A stretch of 64,000 nt of DNA, taken from NCBI GenBank assembly GCA_034387635.1, contig JAOANU010000012.1:372001-436000 (forward strand), given 5' to 3'. Shown one piece after another: positions 9,773 to 20,840 of the stretch. Below the pieces are notes generated by a model. That model worked only from the letters and a program-made list of their open reading frames with translations. It was not told the DNA's origin and did not search any database. The position numbers and the translations under genes were made by a program. Within the stretch, counting starts at the first letter, position 1. Every line of letters begins with the position of its first letter. The stretch is from Rhodosporidiobolus odoratus (Eukaryota; Basidiomycota; Microbotryomycetes; Sporidiobolales; Sporidiobolaceae).

Positions 9773-12673
9773 ATGGACGTACAGGCTCTCACTTCCCGCC
9801 TCGGCTCTCTCGGCCTCTCGACCAGCACGGCCGCTCAGGCAGATGCTGTCCCTGTCCTCTCCTACTTCTTCAACCCGAAATCTGGTTCAAAGCACCCCGA
9901 TCAGCCCGAGCAGGACCTCAAGCTCGTCGTCGTCGCCATCGAGGAGACCAAGAACCTCGGTCCGGCAAAGGCCGTCGCCACCAGTGTTGGATTGAAGGAC
10001 ATGCGTGCTGTTAGCGGTGCGGATCTTGAGAAGCTGTTGGGCAGGACCCGCGACCAGGGTTTGTTGACCTCTCCTTTCTACCCTGCATCGAGCTACAAGT
10101 GATGAGTGAGCGGCGGAGGCGAGAAGGAACTGGCTCGAGGCTTGATCATGAGGAGGGCGGGGTGAAAAGTCGCGACAGCGTTTTTGCGTTTGCTCTCGGC
10201 TTATACTGACATTCCTCTGCTACGAACAGCTTCTCCCCTCTCTGTCCCTCCTTCTCTCGCCTCGTCTACCCTCCTTGTCACGTCATCCTCCCTGGCCTCT
10301 GCCGCTGTAACCGTCCCATCTCCCGAGGACCCGTCAAAGCAACTCTCCCTTTCTAGCGAGGAATGGCACAAGTTCGTCCTGCAGCTGAAGCAGGAGGGAG
10401 CGGCGATCAAGGAGGCGGAATTCCTGCTCAAGGGTGTTGAGGCGCCGTGCGTTTCTGTCGTTCATTTCCTGCTTTCTCTGCTACGCTTGTTCTCCAAGTG
10501 TTATTGATACATCGCAACATACCTGCAGGAAGCCTGCCGCGCAGAAGGCCGCCCCTGCCACCTCCGACTCTGCCGCTGCCAAGAAGGCGCAGGCTGAAAT
10601 TGAGGGACAGGCCGGTGTTCAGCTCGGTATCACGGTAAAGAAGGAGCAAGCCGTCTTTGGCGATTGGTACCAGCAGGTGCAGACTTGTCTTTCTATTCTG
10701 CCATTGGACAACAGCCCGCTTAAAACACTTGGTCCTGCAGGTATTGATCAAGGGTGAGATGCTCGACTACTACGACATCTCGGGTTGCTACATCCTCAAG
10801 CCTTGGTCATACGGCATCTGGCAGGAGATCCAGAGTACGTGTTGCTTCATGCGCCTAGGTTCGATCGATTTTGATTGACCTTCTCATTCTCTTTCATCAG
10901 CTTGGTTCGACCGCCACATGTTCGTTGTTCCGCTGCTCTACCGTCTGACCGCCTGTTGACACACTTCGACGCTCACAGCAAGGCTCTTGGCGTAAACAAC
11001 GCTTACTTCCCTATGTTTGTGTCGTCGACCGTTCTCGAGCGGGAAAAGGACCACATCGAGGGTTTCGCCCCCGAGGTCGCATGGGTCACCAAGGCGTACG
11101 TGTGCCTTTGATCAGACCACCATGTATGCTCGGTGTACTGACGCACACTGGGAACAGCGGCAAGTCTGACCTCGAGGTCCCCATCGCTATCCGCCCTACT
11201 TCCGAAACCGTCATGTACCCCTACTACGCCAAGTGGATCCGATCTCACCGCGACCTCCCCCTCAAGCTGAACCAATGGAACTCTGTTGTTCGGTGGGAGT
11301 TCAAGAACCCCCGTAGGCTCTTTACTCTCTACTCTGTTGCGTCACCCAGCTCACAATCGCTTCTTCACAGAGCCGTTCCTCCGCACTCGCGAGTTCTTGT
11401 GGCAAGAAGGTCACACCGCTTTCCAGACCAAGGCCGAGGCCGATGAGGAGGTTCTCCAAATCCTTGACCTTTACCACCGGGTCTACGAGGAGCTTCTCGC
11501 CGTTCCTGTCATCCCCGGTGTCAAGTCTGAGAAGGAGAAGTTTGCTGGTGGTCTCTACACCACCACCGTCGAGGGCTTCATCCCCACCACCGGTCGTGGT
11601 ATCCAGGGTGGCACGTCCCACTGCCTTGGCCAAAACTTCTCCAAGATGTTCAATATCACCGTCGAGGACCCGGCCAACCCCGGTGGCGACAAGCTCCAGG
11701 TCTGGCAGAACTCGTGGGGTCTCTCCACCCGTTCCATCGGTGTCATGGTCATGGTTCACGGTGACGACAAGGGTCTCGTCCTCCCTCCCCGGGTTGCTCA
11801 GCTCCAGGTCGTCGTTGTCCCCACTGGTGTCACCGCCAAGACTGCCGACGAGCTCCGCAACAAGCTCAACGACGAGGCGGACCGGATCGCGAAGGAGCTC
11901 GTCAAGGCTGGCATCAAGGCTAAGGCTGACCTCCGTGACGGCTACACTCCTGGCTTCAAGTACAACGACTGGGAGCTGAAGGTGCGTTGCGCTTACCAAC
12001 GCTGCTCTACGCTGTACCCTGCTGACCTCTCACTTCGTTCGTAGGGTGTCCCCATCCGTCTCGAGCTCGGCCCGAAGGACCTCGAGAAGCAATCCGCCCT
12101 TTCCGTCCGCCGCGACAACGGTGCCAAAGCCCCCCTCCCCCTCTCCGAACTCAGCACGTCAGTCCCCGCCCTCCTCGAGCAAATTCACCACGACATGCTC
12201 AACCGCGCTCGCGAGACGTTCGATGCGTCGATCGAGAAGGTTGAGGAGTGGAAGAACCTTGTGCCGGCGTTGAACAAGAACAAGATTGTTGTCATCCCTT
12301 GGTGCGAGGTTGAGAAGTGCGAGGATGAGATCAAGGACAGGAGTGCCAAGGAGTGCGTTGTCTTCTCTTCCTCGCCGTCCTCCTCAGCACTGGCTTGACT
12401 CGATGCCAGTGTCCCGCGTACTGACATGCGCTCTCCCTTCCCTCTCACAGGTCCGTCCAGGGTGCAGAGGACGAGAAGGCTCCCTCTGCTGGTGCCAAGT
12501 CGCTGTGCATCCCGCACGACCAGGCCCGCTTCGGCAACGTCGAGGGCAAGGTCTGCCCCAACTGCGGGGAGAAGGCCAAGAGGTGGACCTTGTTCGGCAG
12601 GAGTTGTACGTACACCCTTTCCTCGTCCCGCCTAACCCCGCGCACGCTGACGCTCACTGATCCTGCAGACTAA
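9773..12673 (+). CDS. Prolyl-tRNA synthetase with N-terminal YbaK-like editing domain
   Basis: Class II synthetase that charges tRNA-Pro. Exons: 9773-10058, 10230-10446, 10529-10676, 10741-10834, 10901-10919 (19 bases), 10979-11095, 11158-11312, 11371-11981, 12045-12352, 12451-12605 and 12669-12673. The N-terminal part ([24 protein letters not shown]) matches the YbaK-related extension of yeast-type ProRS. The catalytic core shows the class II motifs: [17 protein letters not shown] with motif 1, [35 protein letters not shown] (motif 2) and [15 protein letters not shown]. The anticodon-binding domain follows ([17 protein letters not shown]). The zinc-binding C-terminal domain has a [11 protein letters not shown] pair and ends in RSY, matching the eukaryote/archaeon-type enzyme. 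The first in-frame ATG (9773, MDVQAL) gives a cytosolic protein. The frame is open further upstream. Confidence 0.93.
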
Positions 12674-12961
12674 GCGTTTGCGCAGTTGCAGGGGGAGCAG
12701 CACGAGGCGACAGAGGAGTTTGTGGATTCGTTAGTTTCTTGGGCGCCTCTGCATTCTTTACCATTTCTACCATTTCTACCACGAGTCTCGCTTGCGCTCT
12801 TGGCGTCTTGCCAGAAGCCGTGACAGGAGGAAGAGCCTGAGGAAAGATGCGAAGTTACAACAGCGCCATCCCCGCCGGGGGCGTCTAAGCAGAAGTATGC
12901 AAGAAAGGGATGCATAAGGACAGTAAGGGTATCTCGGGCATTAGAAAGGGGAACGGTATTG

Positions 12962-15900
12962 CTAAGGACGAGGCCAAGGTTTTCCGCGCGCTTTGGGGTA
13001 CTCTCGCTCCCGCATGACCTTCTTCTCGGCGGTATGCTGGGACCATTCCTTGGCAAGTCGGCTGCAAACGTCGTCGCTTAGTCAAGATGGTCGATAGCAG
13101 GATCGAGACGAGGAGGAAACATACCGCATCCGGTTGATGGCGATGATAGCGCACGTAACATTGCGAAGCGTGGAACGAGCGGGGACAGTGGGCGTCGGAG
13201 GTGGCGTGCCCATGAGACTGCTGAAGTCCTTGAGGATAGAATCGATACTGTGGCAGAAGGGCAGAGTCAGCCCGCGCAAAAAAGGGGAAGCTTGCGAGGA
13301 TGATATGAACGCACGTTGCCTGCTTCTCCGTGATCACATTGTTGAGGTAGGTTTTTTGCCCACTGAGCTCGCTGCGGAAGGAGAACTCGCGGGTGACCTC
13401 CCGCTGAAGCTGCAGGATCCGCTTCATACAACCTCGAACCTCGAGCTTGTGCTGCTTCTTGAGGCCGGCGACAGCTTGCGGGTCGGTCGAACTGCACGGT
13501 GGAAGAGTGTGAGGGACATTCTGACGGAAAGGAATAAACTCGACCCACCCAGCGCAAGTATGTTCGTCAATCCGCTTCTTCAGCAACAGGACCTCCCGCT
13601 TTGCGAGGGAGAGGTCCTCACTGACCCGGACCAGCTCATTCATCTCGCCTTCCTTCCTCGCTCCAAGCTCATCCCGCTCCCTGCGCACGGCCGCAAGGTC
13701 GAGTCCAAGGCTGACAGCGTCTTCCCGAACCCGCTTGAGATCGGCTTGCAGGCTAGCAACGCCCCGGAGAATGTCGCTCCGTTCGTCCTGCAGATGTCGC
13801 TGATCGACCTTCGAAGACTGAAGCGAGTCACGAAGAGATTGGATTTCTGTAATCTGCCTTTCGAGTTGAGTCTGCATGGCGGTTTGGCCGGCTCTTGTCG
13901 AGGTCAGGTCGGTATCGACACGAGTCGCACGCTGCGTATTTACAAGCATCAGCGCTGCAATAGTCAAACAAGAGATGGCCATGGCGCACCTCGTTAACGT
14001 TGTGCAGCTGGCGGGCGAGGTCGTCTCGCTCGCTGACAAGCTGCGCCTTGTCCTTCTGAAGCCGGTCCAACGCATCGGGGGGTGCAGCGCCGGCGAGCTG
14101 ACGCTTGACCTGGCGGAGTTCCTGTGCAGTCGGACAGTCAGCAGTCGCTTGGTACGGAAGAACAGGGAAACCTACCGAGTCCGAGGTAGACAAGCGCGCC
14201 TCCAGGGCCGTTTTCGCCTTTGCGGCTTGGGCTTGCTCACTCGCGAGGGTACGAAGGCGGGAGCGCTCGGTACGAAGATCGGCTTCGAGGACGGCTATCT
14301 CGTCGCGAGCTTGCTTGAGGTCCTGCATAGGCGGAAAGAGTTAGTCGAGAAGGTCACAACGTCAGGAGAAAGTCTTGCCTACCCGCTGCAACGATTCGTG
14401 GTGGCCAGTGAGCTTCTTCTTCTCTTCGGCGAGCTCTTGCGAGCGAGCCGCCTTGTTTTGCAAGACGTCGTTCTCGACCTGAAGCTCCTTAACCTTGGCG
14501 TTAACGGAGGCAAGTGTCGCACGAAGCGATTCGCCTTGGGGACTGCAAGGCATAGGTCTGAAGGGTTACGACGAAGTCGGTCAGCGAGGGAAGATCGCCG
14601 GCTGGAAAGGCAGAGTCACGAAGGTGGACGCACCCTGCGAAAGATACGCCGGTACGATCGACACGAAGCTGCACGCTCTTGTTGGCGTCGAAGGAGGACT
14701 GGCACTCCGGGCAATGCACCTTTGCGAGCCTGGCTTTGACGCGGTCAAACGACCCACCTTCGCCCAAGAGGATTTCAAGCTGCTCTTCGAGCTGGGCGAT
14801 GCGACCCTCGGCGTCTGACAGATGACGGGCCAAGGCAAGATTGCTCGAACCGGCAGAATCGAGGCGACCGATCTTATCATCGACCTGCTCGTAGGCTTCG
14901 GTGATCTGCTCGCGAAGGCCTTCGACGACATGCTGAAGCTCGGCAATCTGCATGAGGTCCGGGGTGATCGTCTCGTTGGCGACGGAACCAGGACTGCGGA
15001 AAGAAAGCTGTGTGTGGACTACTATCAGCAACGCTCATCGGACGGACATGTAGATTGACAAACATTGCTGGCAAATTGGCCCGGCGTTTTCGGCGTGAGA
15101 ACACTAGGTAGGGGCCGGAGGATCCACGACTTGTCCGGCGTCTTGTTTGGCGAGAAGAGGACTGACTGCTCCCGTAGGGATCTGATGCGACCTTCGAGGT
15201 TCGCCTTGTCTTCTTGCAGTTTCTTGACCTCAAGCTCCCGCAGCTCGGCGTCGCGCCTCCCCTGCTCAGCGACGGTGAGCTTTTCCCGCAGCTCCTCGGC
15301 CGCTCTGTGCGCTTCCTCTAGCTCTTCCTCCAGCGAGGCGATGATTTCGTCCTTGGCGCTATTGTACACCTCGTTGGCGAGCGGAGACTTCGCTTTGGGT
15401 ACGCTGATGTGCGAGAGTTGGGCGGATAGGGCGATACCCCTCTTCTGCTCATTGTCGAGCTGCCTCTGCAGTGCTTCGATGGTGTCCTCGTGCTGGACGA
15501 GCTGCTGAGTGGCGTTGTCGAAGGCTTCATCGAGTTGCTGGTAGTCGGCGTCCTTCGCTTCGAGTTGACGGCGAAGCTCGTCTGCATCCTCCGTCTCGAT
15601 GGCCTCGCGCTCCTTCAACCGTCCCTCTGCCAGCTCCAGCTCTTCCTGCATCGCTTCGAGGGCCTCGTCGCGGGTCGAAACGTCGCGACGAAGACTTTTG
15701 ACAGTCTCTTCAAGCTGCGCGATCTCGTCGCGGAGCGAGTGCACCTTCTCCTCCATTTGGTGATCGATGTCGGCGGTGCCGTCGAGGAGTTGGCGCTCGA
15801 GCTCGTCTCGCTCCAGCTTCAACCGGGCGATTCTCTCCCTGTCCTCCTTCCGAAGCTGCTCATTCTCCCGCCGCTCCGCCTCGAAGTCCTCGCGAGCCCG

Positions 15901-18084
15901 GTCGGTGACCTTGCAGAGCTCGTCTTCGAGATTCTTCATCGCGTCGGAAAATTCGGTCTCTTGATCCGCCAGCGCTTTGTTCGAGGCGACAAGGTCTTGG
16001 TCCTTTTGCTCGAGTTCGACGCCGAGTTCCTCGATACGAGCCTGCTGAGCGACAAAGTCCTGCTCACTAGGCTCGCCAGCTGCAGCGAGCTCGGCCTGCA
16101 GCTTGTCGAGATCGCTTTGAGCAGTGTCGCGGGCATCTTCGGCGGCGCTCAGGCGGTCCTTGAGCTCGAACACCTCGCGATGAAGATCGGCGCGTCCTTC
16201 TTCACTATCCTCCCGCGCACCAGGAGCAACCTGCTCCCTCAGAGCGCCAATCTCCTGATCCCTCGCTTCTAGCTGGCCCTGTACGCGCTGGACCGCTGCT
16301 TCGAGCTCCTTGATACGTTCCGCCGTCCCAGACCCAGCTTGAAGTTCGCCGCTAAGCTCGTCCTGCAGTCCGCGGATGCGGCGCTGTCCCTCAACGAGGC
16401 CTTCGAGTTCTTCCCCGAGCAGCTCGACGCGACTTCGTTCCTCCTCCCCTTCTTCCTCCTCTTCTATGCTCGACGTGCGGTTCCGAGCCCTCGAGAGGTC
16501 GACGGTAACGCCTCCCACCATACTCATCTCGCGGATGGTGTCATTGAGACGACGATTCTCCGCCTCGACCCGCTCGTGATCCTTCGTCATCCGCGAAACG
16601 GCCTTTGCGAGGCTTTGGTTTTCTTCGGTGAGATGGGTGTTGAGCGAGTGAAGGTAGGCGTTGAGCTTGGCGCCGTTGAAGCGAGACCCGCGTGCACCGC
16701 CGATGGCACCACCGGCATCGGCGGATCCACCGGAGGGGAGGGAAGTGTTGGCTTTGTGAAAGGTAGTGAGGTCGTTCGAGGAGCGATCAGATGCGAAGGA
16801 CGAGGAAGTGCGATCTTCATCGTTGCCCGCTGCGCCCGCAGACTGGGGGGAGGCTTTGCGCGCAGAGCGCGTGGGGAGGGGAGTGCCTCTCAGGAGAGGT
16901 TGTTTCGCCGTGGATCGTAGAGTGGCAAGCAGGTGCGCTTTGCGGCGTTCAGCTGCATCCGGATTGGCGGCGGGCGTTGTAGGGTTCAGATTGAGGTCGA
17001 GGGACGCGAGTGGTGAGTCGAAGCGGGGCGTTCTGCCGCCGTTGGGGGTCAAGGAAGTTGACGGGGATTTGCTAGAAAGGCGCGACGGCGTTGCTTCTCT
17101 AGAGAATGATTGGTGGGCATGCGGGGAGTGCTGGGGAGAAGAGTGACGGGCCACCTCGGGGGACGCGATGGAGGTTTCAACCGTGTTGTTCGCGGCGCGA
17201 AGAGGGGAGAGGCCGGCGGGAAGGATCTGGTTGACAGGAGAAGTGGGGGCGGGAAGGTGGGGCGAGTGGTGCTGTGGGGCAGCCTGGTCAGTATCGTGGT
17301 ATGCTGAGAGCAAAAGCACGCACCTTGACAGTGGCGGGCGACACAGCGGAAGACTCGAGTAGACCTAGTGCATCTAGAGGGTGTGGACCATCGGAGCTGT
17401 TACCCTCGACATCTGACTGGTCCGTCACTTCCTCCGTCTGCTCCTGCGTCTCAAGCCGCGCCGGCGGAAGCGCCGAAAGTTCTGCACTTCTGCTTTGCTT
17501 TCGCCTGAAAGAACTCGAAGCGTTGTCCTCCGTTCCACTGCCACCGCTGAGAACTAGCATGTCCTCCCGTTCCTCCTCCAAGCTCGGCGCATTGGCGATC
17601 TCGCTGACGCTCCGCTCGTAACTCGTCTCGGGCTCGCCCGGCAGTTGCCCAGAAGTAAGGGTGGGCGTCGCCCTGCCTCGCCGAACGCTAGAGAACCGGC
17701 CACCTGGCCCGATGGTTGCCGTTGTGTCATTGCCGCTACGTTCGGAGGATCCGGTGGCGGGGACGATGGTGGCTTGGGTTCTCTGATAGAGTGAAGGTGC
17801 GGGAGTTGAGCTGTAGGGTGTCGGAGGAGAGTGATTCTCGCGAGCTGCTGGAGAGACGGGGGGTAGCGACTGAGGCTTGCGAGGAGGAGGAGAGTGCGCT
17901 ACAGTCGAGTCTCCGTCCTCGGAGAAGGAAGGGAGCTCGCTGGGAAGGCCGGGAAGGTCGGGGAGGTCTTGTTGATTGAGGCGCTCGATCTGCCGCAAGA
18001 CCCTCGAGGGCGTTTCCGGAGCAAACACTGCGACGCAGATGGTCAGCTCTCCCTCTTCGTCACGGACAGTGGGCTGAACGTACT
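12962..18084 (-). CDS. Spindle-pole-body coiled-coil scaffold with PACT domain (pericentrin/Pcp1/Spc110-like)
   Basis: A very long minus-strand gene. The proposed start codon is split: its A is at 18084 and its TG at 18027-18026, joined across a 56-base intron (18083-18028), giving MFAPETPSRVLRQIERLN. The exon 18027-17324 is Ser/Pro-rich and disordered. A 40-base intron leads to an exon starting at 17283. From about 16700 down to 13500 the product is almost continuous coiled coil, cut by several introns. It includes a conserved-looking RFNGAKLNAYLHSLNTHL segment and one CPEC pair near 14700. The C-terminus (about 13480-12962) has the PACT pattern: KKQHKLEVRGCMKRILQLQR, REFSFRSELSGQKTYL, then TLRNVTCAIIAINRMRRLA and a final EW-rich tail. 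PACT domains dock scaffolds of the gamma-tubulin machinery to centrosomes or spindle poles. Direct orthology to Pcp1, Spc110 or an Mto1-type protein is not settled. Confidence 0.72.
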
Positions 18085-20840
18085 CTGATCCGTTGCAGCG
18101 CCGACAAACAACAAGAGAGGGCGGACGAGAAGCGACGCGACAACGGCGTCGAGAAGACCAGCGGCGGGAGGTGCGTTGCTCTTGTTGTCTTTTTAGGCGC
18201 GTGTCTGGGTCGTGAACAAGCAGCGAGACGAGCGTGAGATCGGTTGAGTCGAGGCACCCGTCGCGGGCAGCGTTGCCTCCACAAATGCACAAATTGCTAA
18301 TGCAAAGGGTGCTGATTAGTCTTGATTAGCTTTGCCTTCCCTCGACGCGTGGCCGCGATGTGCGCCTACTTTGTGGTCCGCCCGAGTAGCGCCGTAGCTT
18401 GTTCGACCTGACTCGTAAGCTGTATGCCCTGGGCCGCCCTCGTACCACCCGGCTGTGACGCAACGACGACCTTCTCCTTCTAGCAGAAAATACTCAGCTG
18501 AGCACAAAGCGACAGGCGGCATGCGCCACTTATTCTAGTACTGCGGCGCACACGAGTATACTCTGCATGGAGTATAGGAGATAGAACAAGATCCGAGAAG
18601 GCGGTCGACAGGCACAGTCTGGAGTTAAAAAAAACGGGTGCGGCCCTTCTGACTGATTTCTCGCTGGGTCACGGAGGTTCAGACTTTCCAAGGGAGGATG
18701 AGAGAGGCCCAATATGACGCTGTCAGCCCTCTGCGCCTTCTCCACTGAGCACAGTGGTTCGCCGCTGACCGGCCCACTCTTTTCCGCTCCTCCTGCTCAA
18801 GCCGTCCTTCGCCAATCCTCGTGACCGCTGTATCCACAGACGCCGGTGATCCCTTCGGTGACCTATGTATCTCGTGCTACCCCGAAGGCGGTCACGCGTG
18901 CGGCATGATCAGTCTTCCCGAGACAGCAGAGCAGGGCGCAGGGCGACAGCGAGCCTCGCCACCGTAGAGTGGGTAATCTGGTCGTGCTGCTCGTCAGGCG
19001 CCGAGCGATATAGCTGCCATCGCCTTGAATGATGAACACAGTGGAAGGGACAGAGAGGCCGTGAGCAAGCTTTTCTCGAGGTTCGAGATTGAGAAGGTCG
19101 CGAAGCGCAGTCACCTTTCTTTGTCTCGTCGTCCTGCTCGCACGCCTCGAGCTGACTGATGTCAGAGCGACTCTGAGAGTCGCTCTGTACCATACTGGTC
19201 CCGCCACATCCGCCTCCCGATTCTTCTCCATCTTCTGCTCTCCGACCCCATCTCTTATTCTCGCGCTGGGTGGTGGCTTCCAAGGGGGTGAGTGCGAGCT
19301 GCATGTCGGCAGAGGGGACAGAACAGGGCTGTGTGGCCAGTGGCTCAGCAGGAGGGCACCCTTTCTTTCGTTCTCGGGATCATCAGAACCTGTGTATTCT
19401 TCCTCTCCTCTGCCGTTCGCCTGTCTGCGTGCCCAGATCCTCCTGTATCCGTTGCCCTCGAAGCTGCTGCCGGGCTGCTACCTCGGAGAAAGCCGGATCT
19501 GGCCATGGCACAACCAGTTCTACGGACCCGAAAGAACCAAGACCTTCTTTCTTCCACCTCCTCGTCTCAGTAGGGCAGCCAAAGTGCAAGCAAACTGCCA
19601 GAATCTCTCTCTAGCGGGAGTAGAGAATCCGAGATCGGAGCGTGACGCCTCGCCTCCCCGTCGCCTTCAGGATAGCCCAGCTTCTCTGCTACATTCTGCA
19701 CGTTCTTGTCAAGCAACTGACCTACGAGTCTGCTGATCATACCGCCTGATCACCTCAGAGTCGAGTCGACAAGATCTATGCACTCACCGGAGCATGCACG
19801 CGAGCGTACTGTTCCGCTTGACTACGCGCTCGAAGCATCGACATCCTTCACCAGCGTTTGCGCGAGAAAGACTGGTTGAGCCTCCTTATGCAGCTCCCTT
19901 TGGTCTGGAGGCCGTAGTGCACTGTGCGCTGCACCTGCAGCCCCACCTGGTTAACCGAGACGAAGCAGCCTCGTTGTGGGCGCGACGACTTGCCATGAAG
20001 CGCTGCCTCCAGCCGGCGTGCTGAGGATTTGACAAGCCTTGCTACTGCAGTCAAGCAGCGGGTCACGGCTCAGAGCGCGTTGCCATCGATATGATCTTGA
20101 CTGAACTTGCAGACGTGCCAGCAGGACAGGCAGTTTGGAAACGTTGTGCACGAAGGCGAGCCGAGTTATGGTGCTGACGACGTTGAACCTCGAGCGTTAT
20201 TCGACGAGGCAATGCGGAGACGCAGACATCGCTTACGGTCGGAGCCGACTGTGCTTCTGCTGTCGGGCTCGACCGGAGAGGTTATAACCGAGCCCCAAGA
20301 AGACTAGTTGTGCAGGAGAAAGGAACGAAAGCAGGATACGGCCCGAGTTGCATGGTGTCAGAGCAGTCCTCGGGATGCGCATGGAGGCGTCATTGTGAGC
20401 GAACTACCGACTAGCTCAGCGTGCCGCAATGAGCTGAAGAGGCGGCGACGTCGGTGTCTGAAGAAAGCGTCGTTCGAAAGCTGATCCAGGTCACATTGCG
20501 GACAACGCGGAGGGTACCGCTGAGAGCTATGCAGTCGTCGGGTACAGAGTGGCGCAGCGCCCGGCACAAGGATAGGCTGTGAACGCTGCTTAAAGCGAGA
20601 GGTGGTGCAAGGCGAGGGCGTTCGAGGGCGACGACGACTGGACGGGCGCGGCAGGAAAGTATGACGGCGGTTGCTATACAGGACACGAGCCCGACTGAGG
20701 CCAGAACCGTGGTAGCTAGAGAAGATGGGAGAAGGAGACAAGCGATGGAACTCGAAAGATCAACTCTGAGTTCGCCTCTCGTCCTCCTCCTTTCTCCTCC
20801 TTCTCCCTCTCTCCCCACCCCAAGCACACCCTTAGAAGCC
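18085..20840. other. Long intergenic region, no supported gene
   Basis: A 2.76 kb gap, the longest in the window, between the divergent spindle-pole gene and HSP90. It must hold both promoters and 5' leaders. Open frames exist (for example 19089-19736 on +), but their composition looks random, they show no family motif, and they have no convincing splice partners. I see no tRNA boxes. I looked for paired GAA/TTC heat-shock elements upstream of HSP90 and found no clear array by eye. Confidence 0.45.

Noticed and set aside
10835..10900. GGTTCGATCGA, resembling a tRNA B box
   Set aside because: It lies in an intron of prolyl-tRNA synthetase and has no matching A box or cloverleaf.
11322..11999. 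225-codon antisense frame inside prolyl-tRNA synthetase
   Set aside because: Mirror image of a conserved coding exon; GC-rich coding DNA often leaves antisense frames open.
15490..16272. 260-codon plus-strand frame inside the coiled-coil gene
   Set aside because: Leu-rich shadow of the Glu/Lys coiled coil on the other strand.
19089..19736. 215-codon plus-strand frame in the long gap before HSP90
   Set aside because: No family motif, no splice partner, random-looking composition.
20400..20840. Scattered GAA and TTC triplets as heat-shock elements for HSP90
   Set aside because: No run of correctly spaced inverted units could be found by eye.
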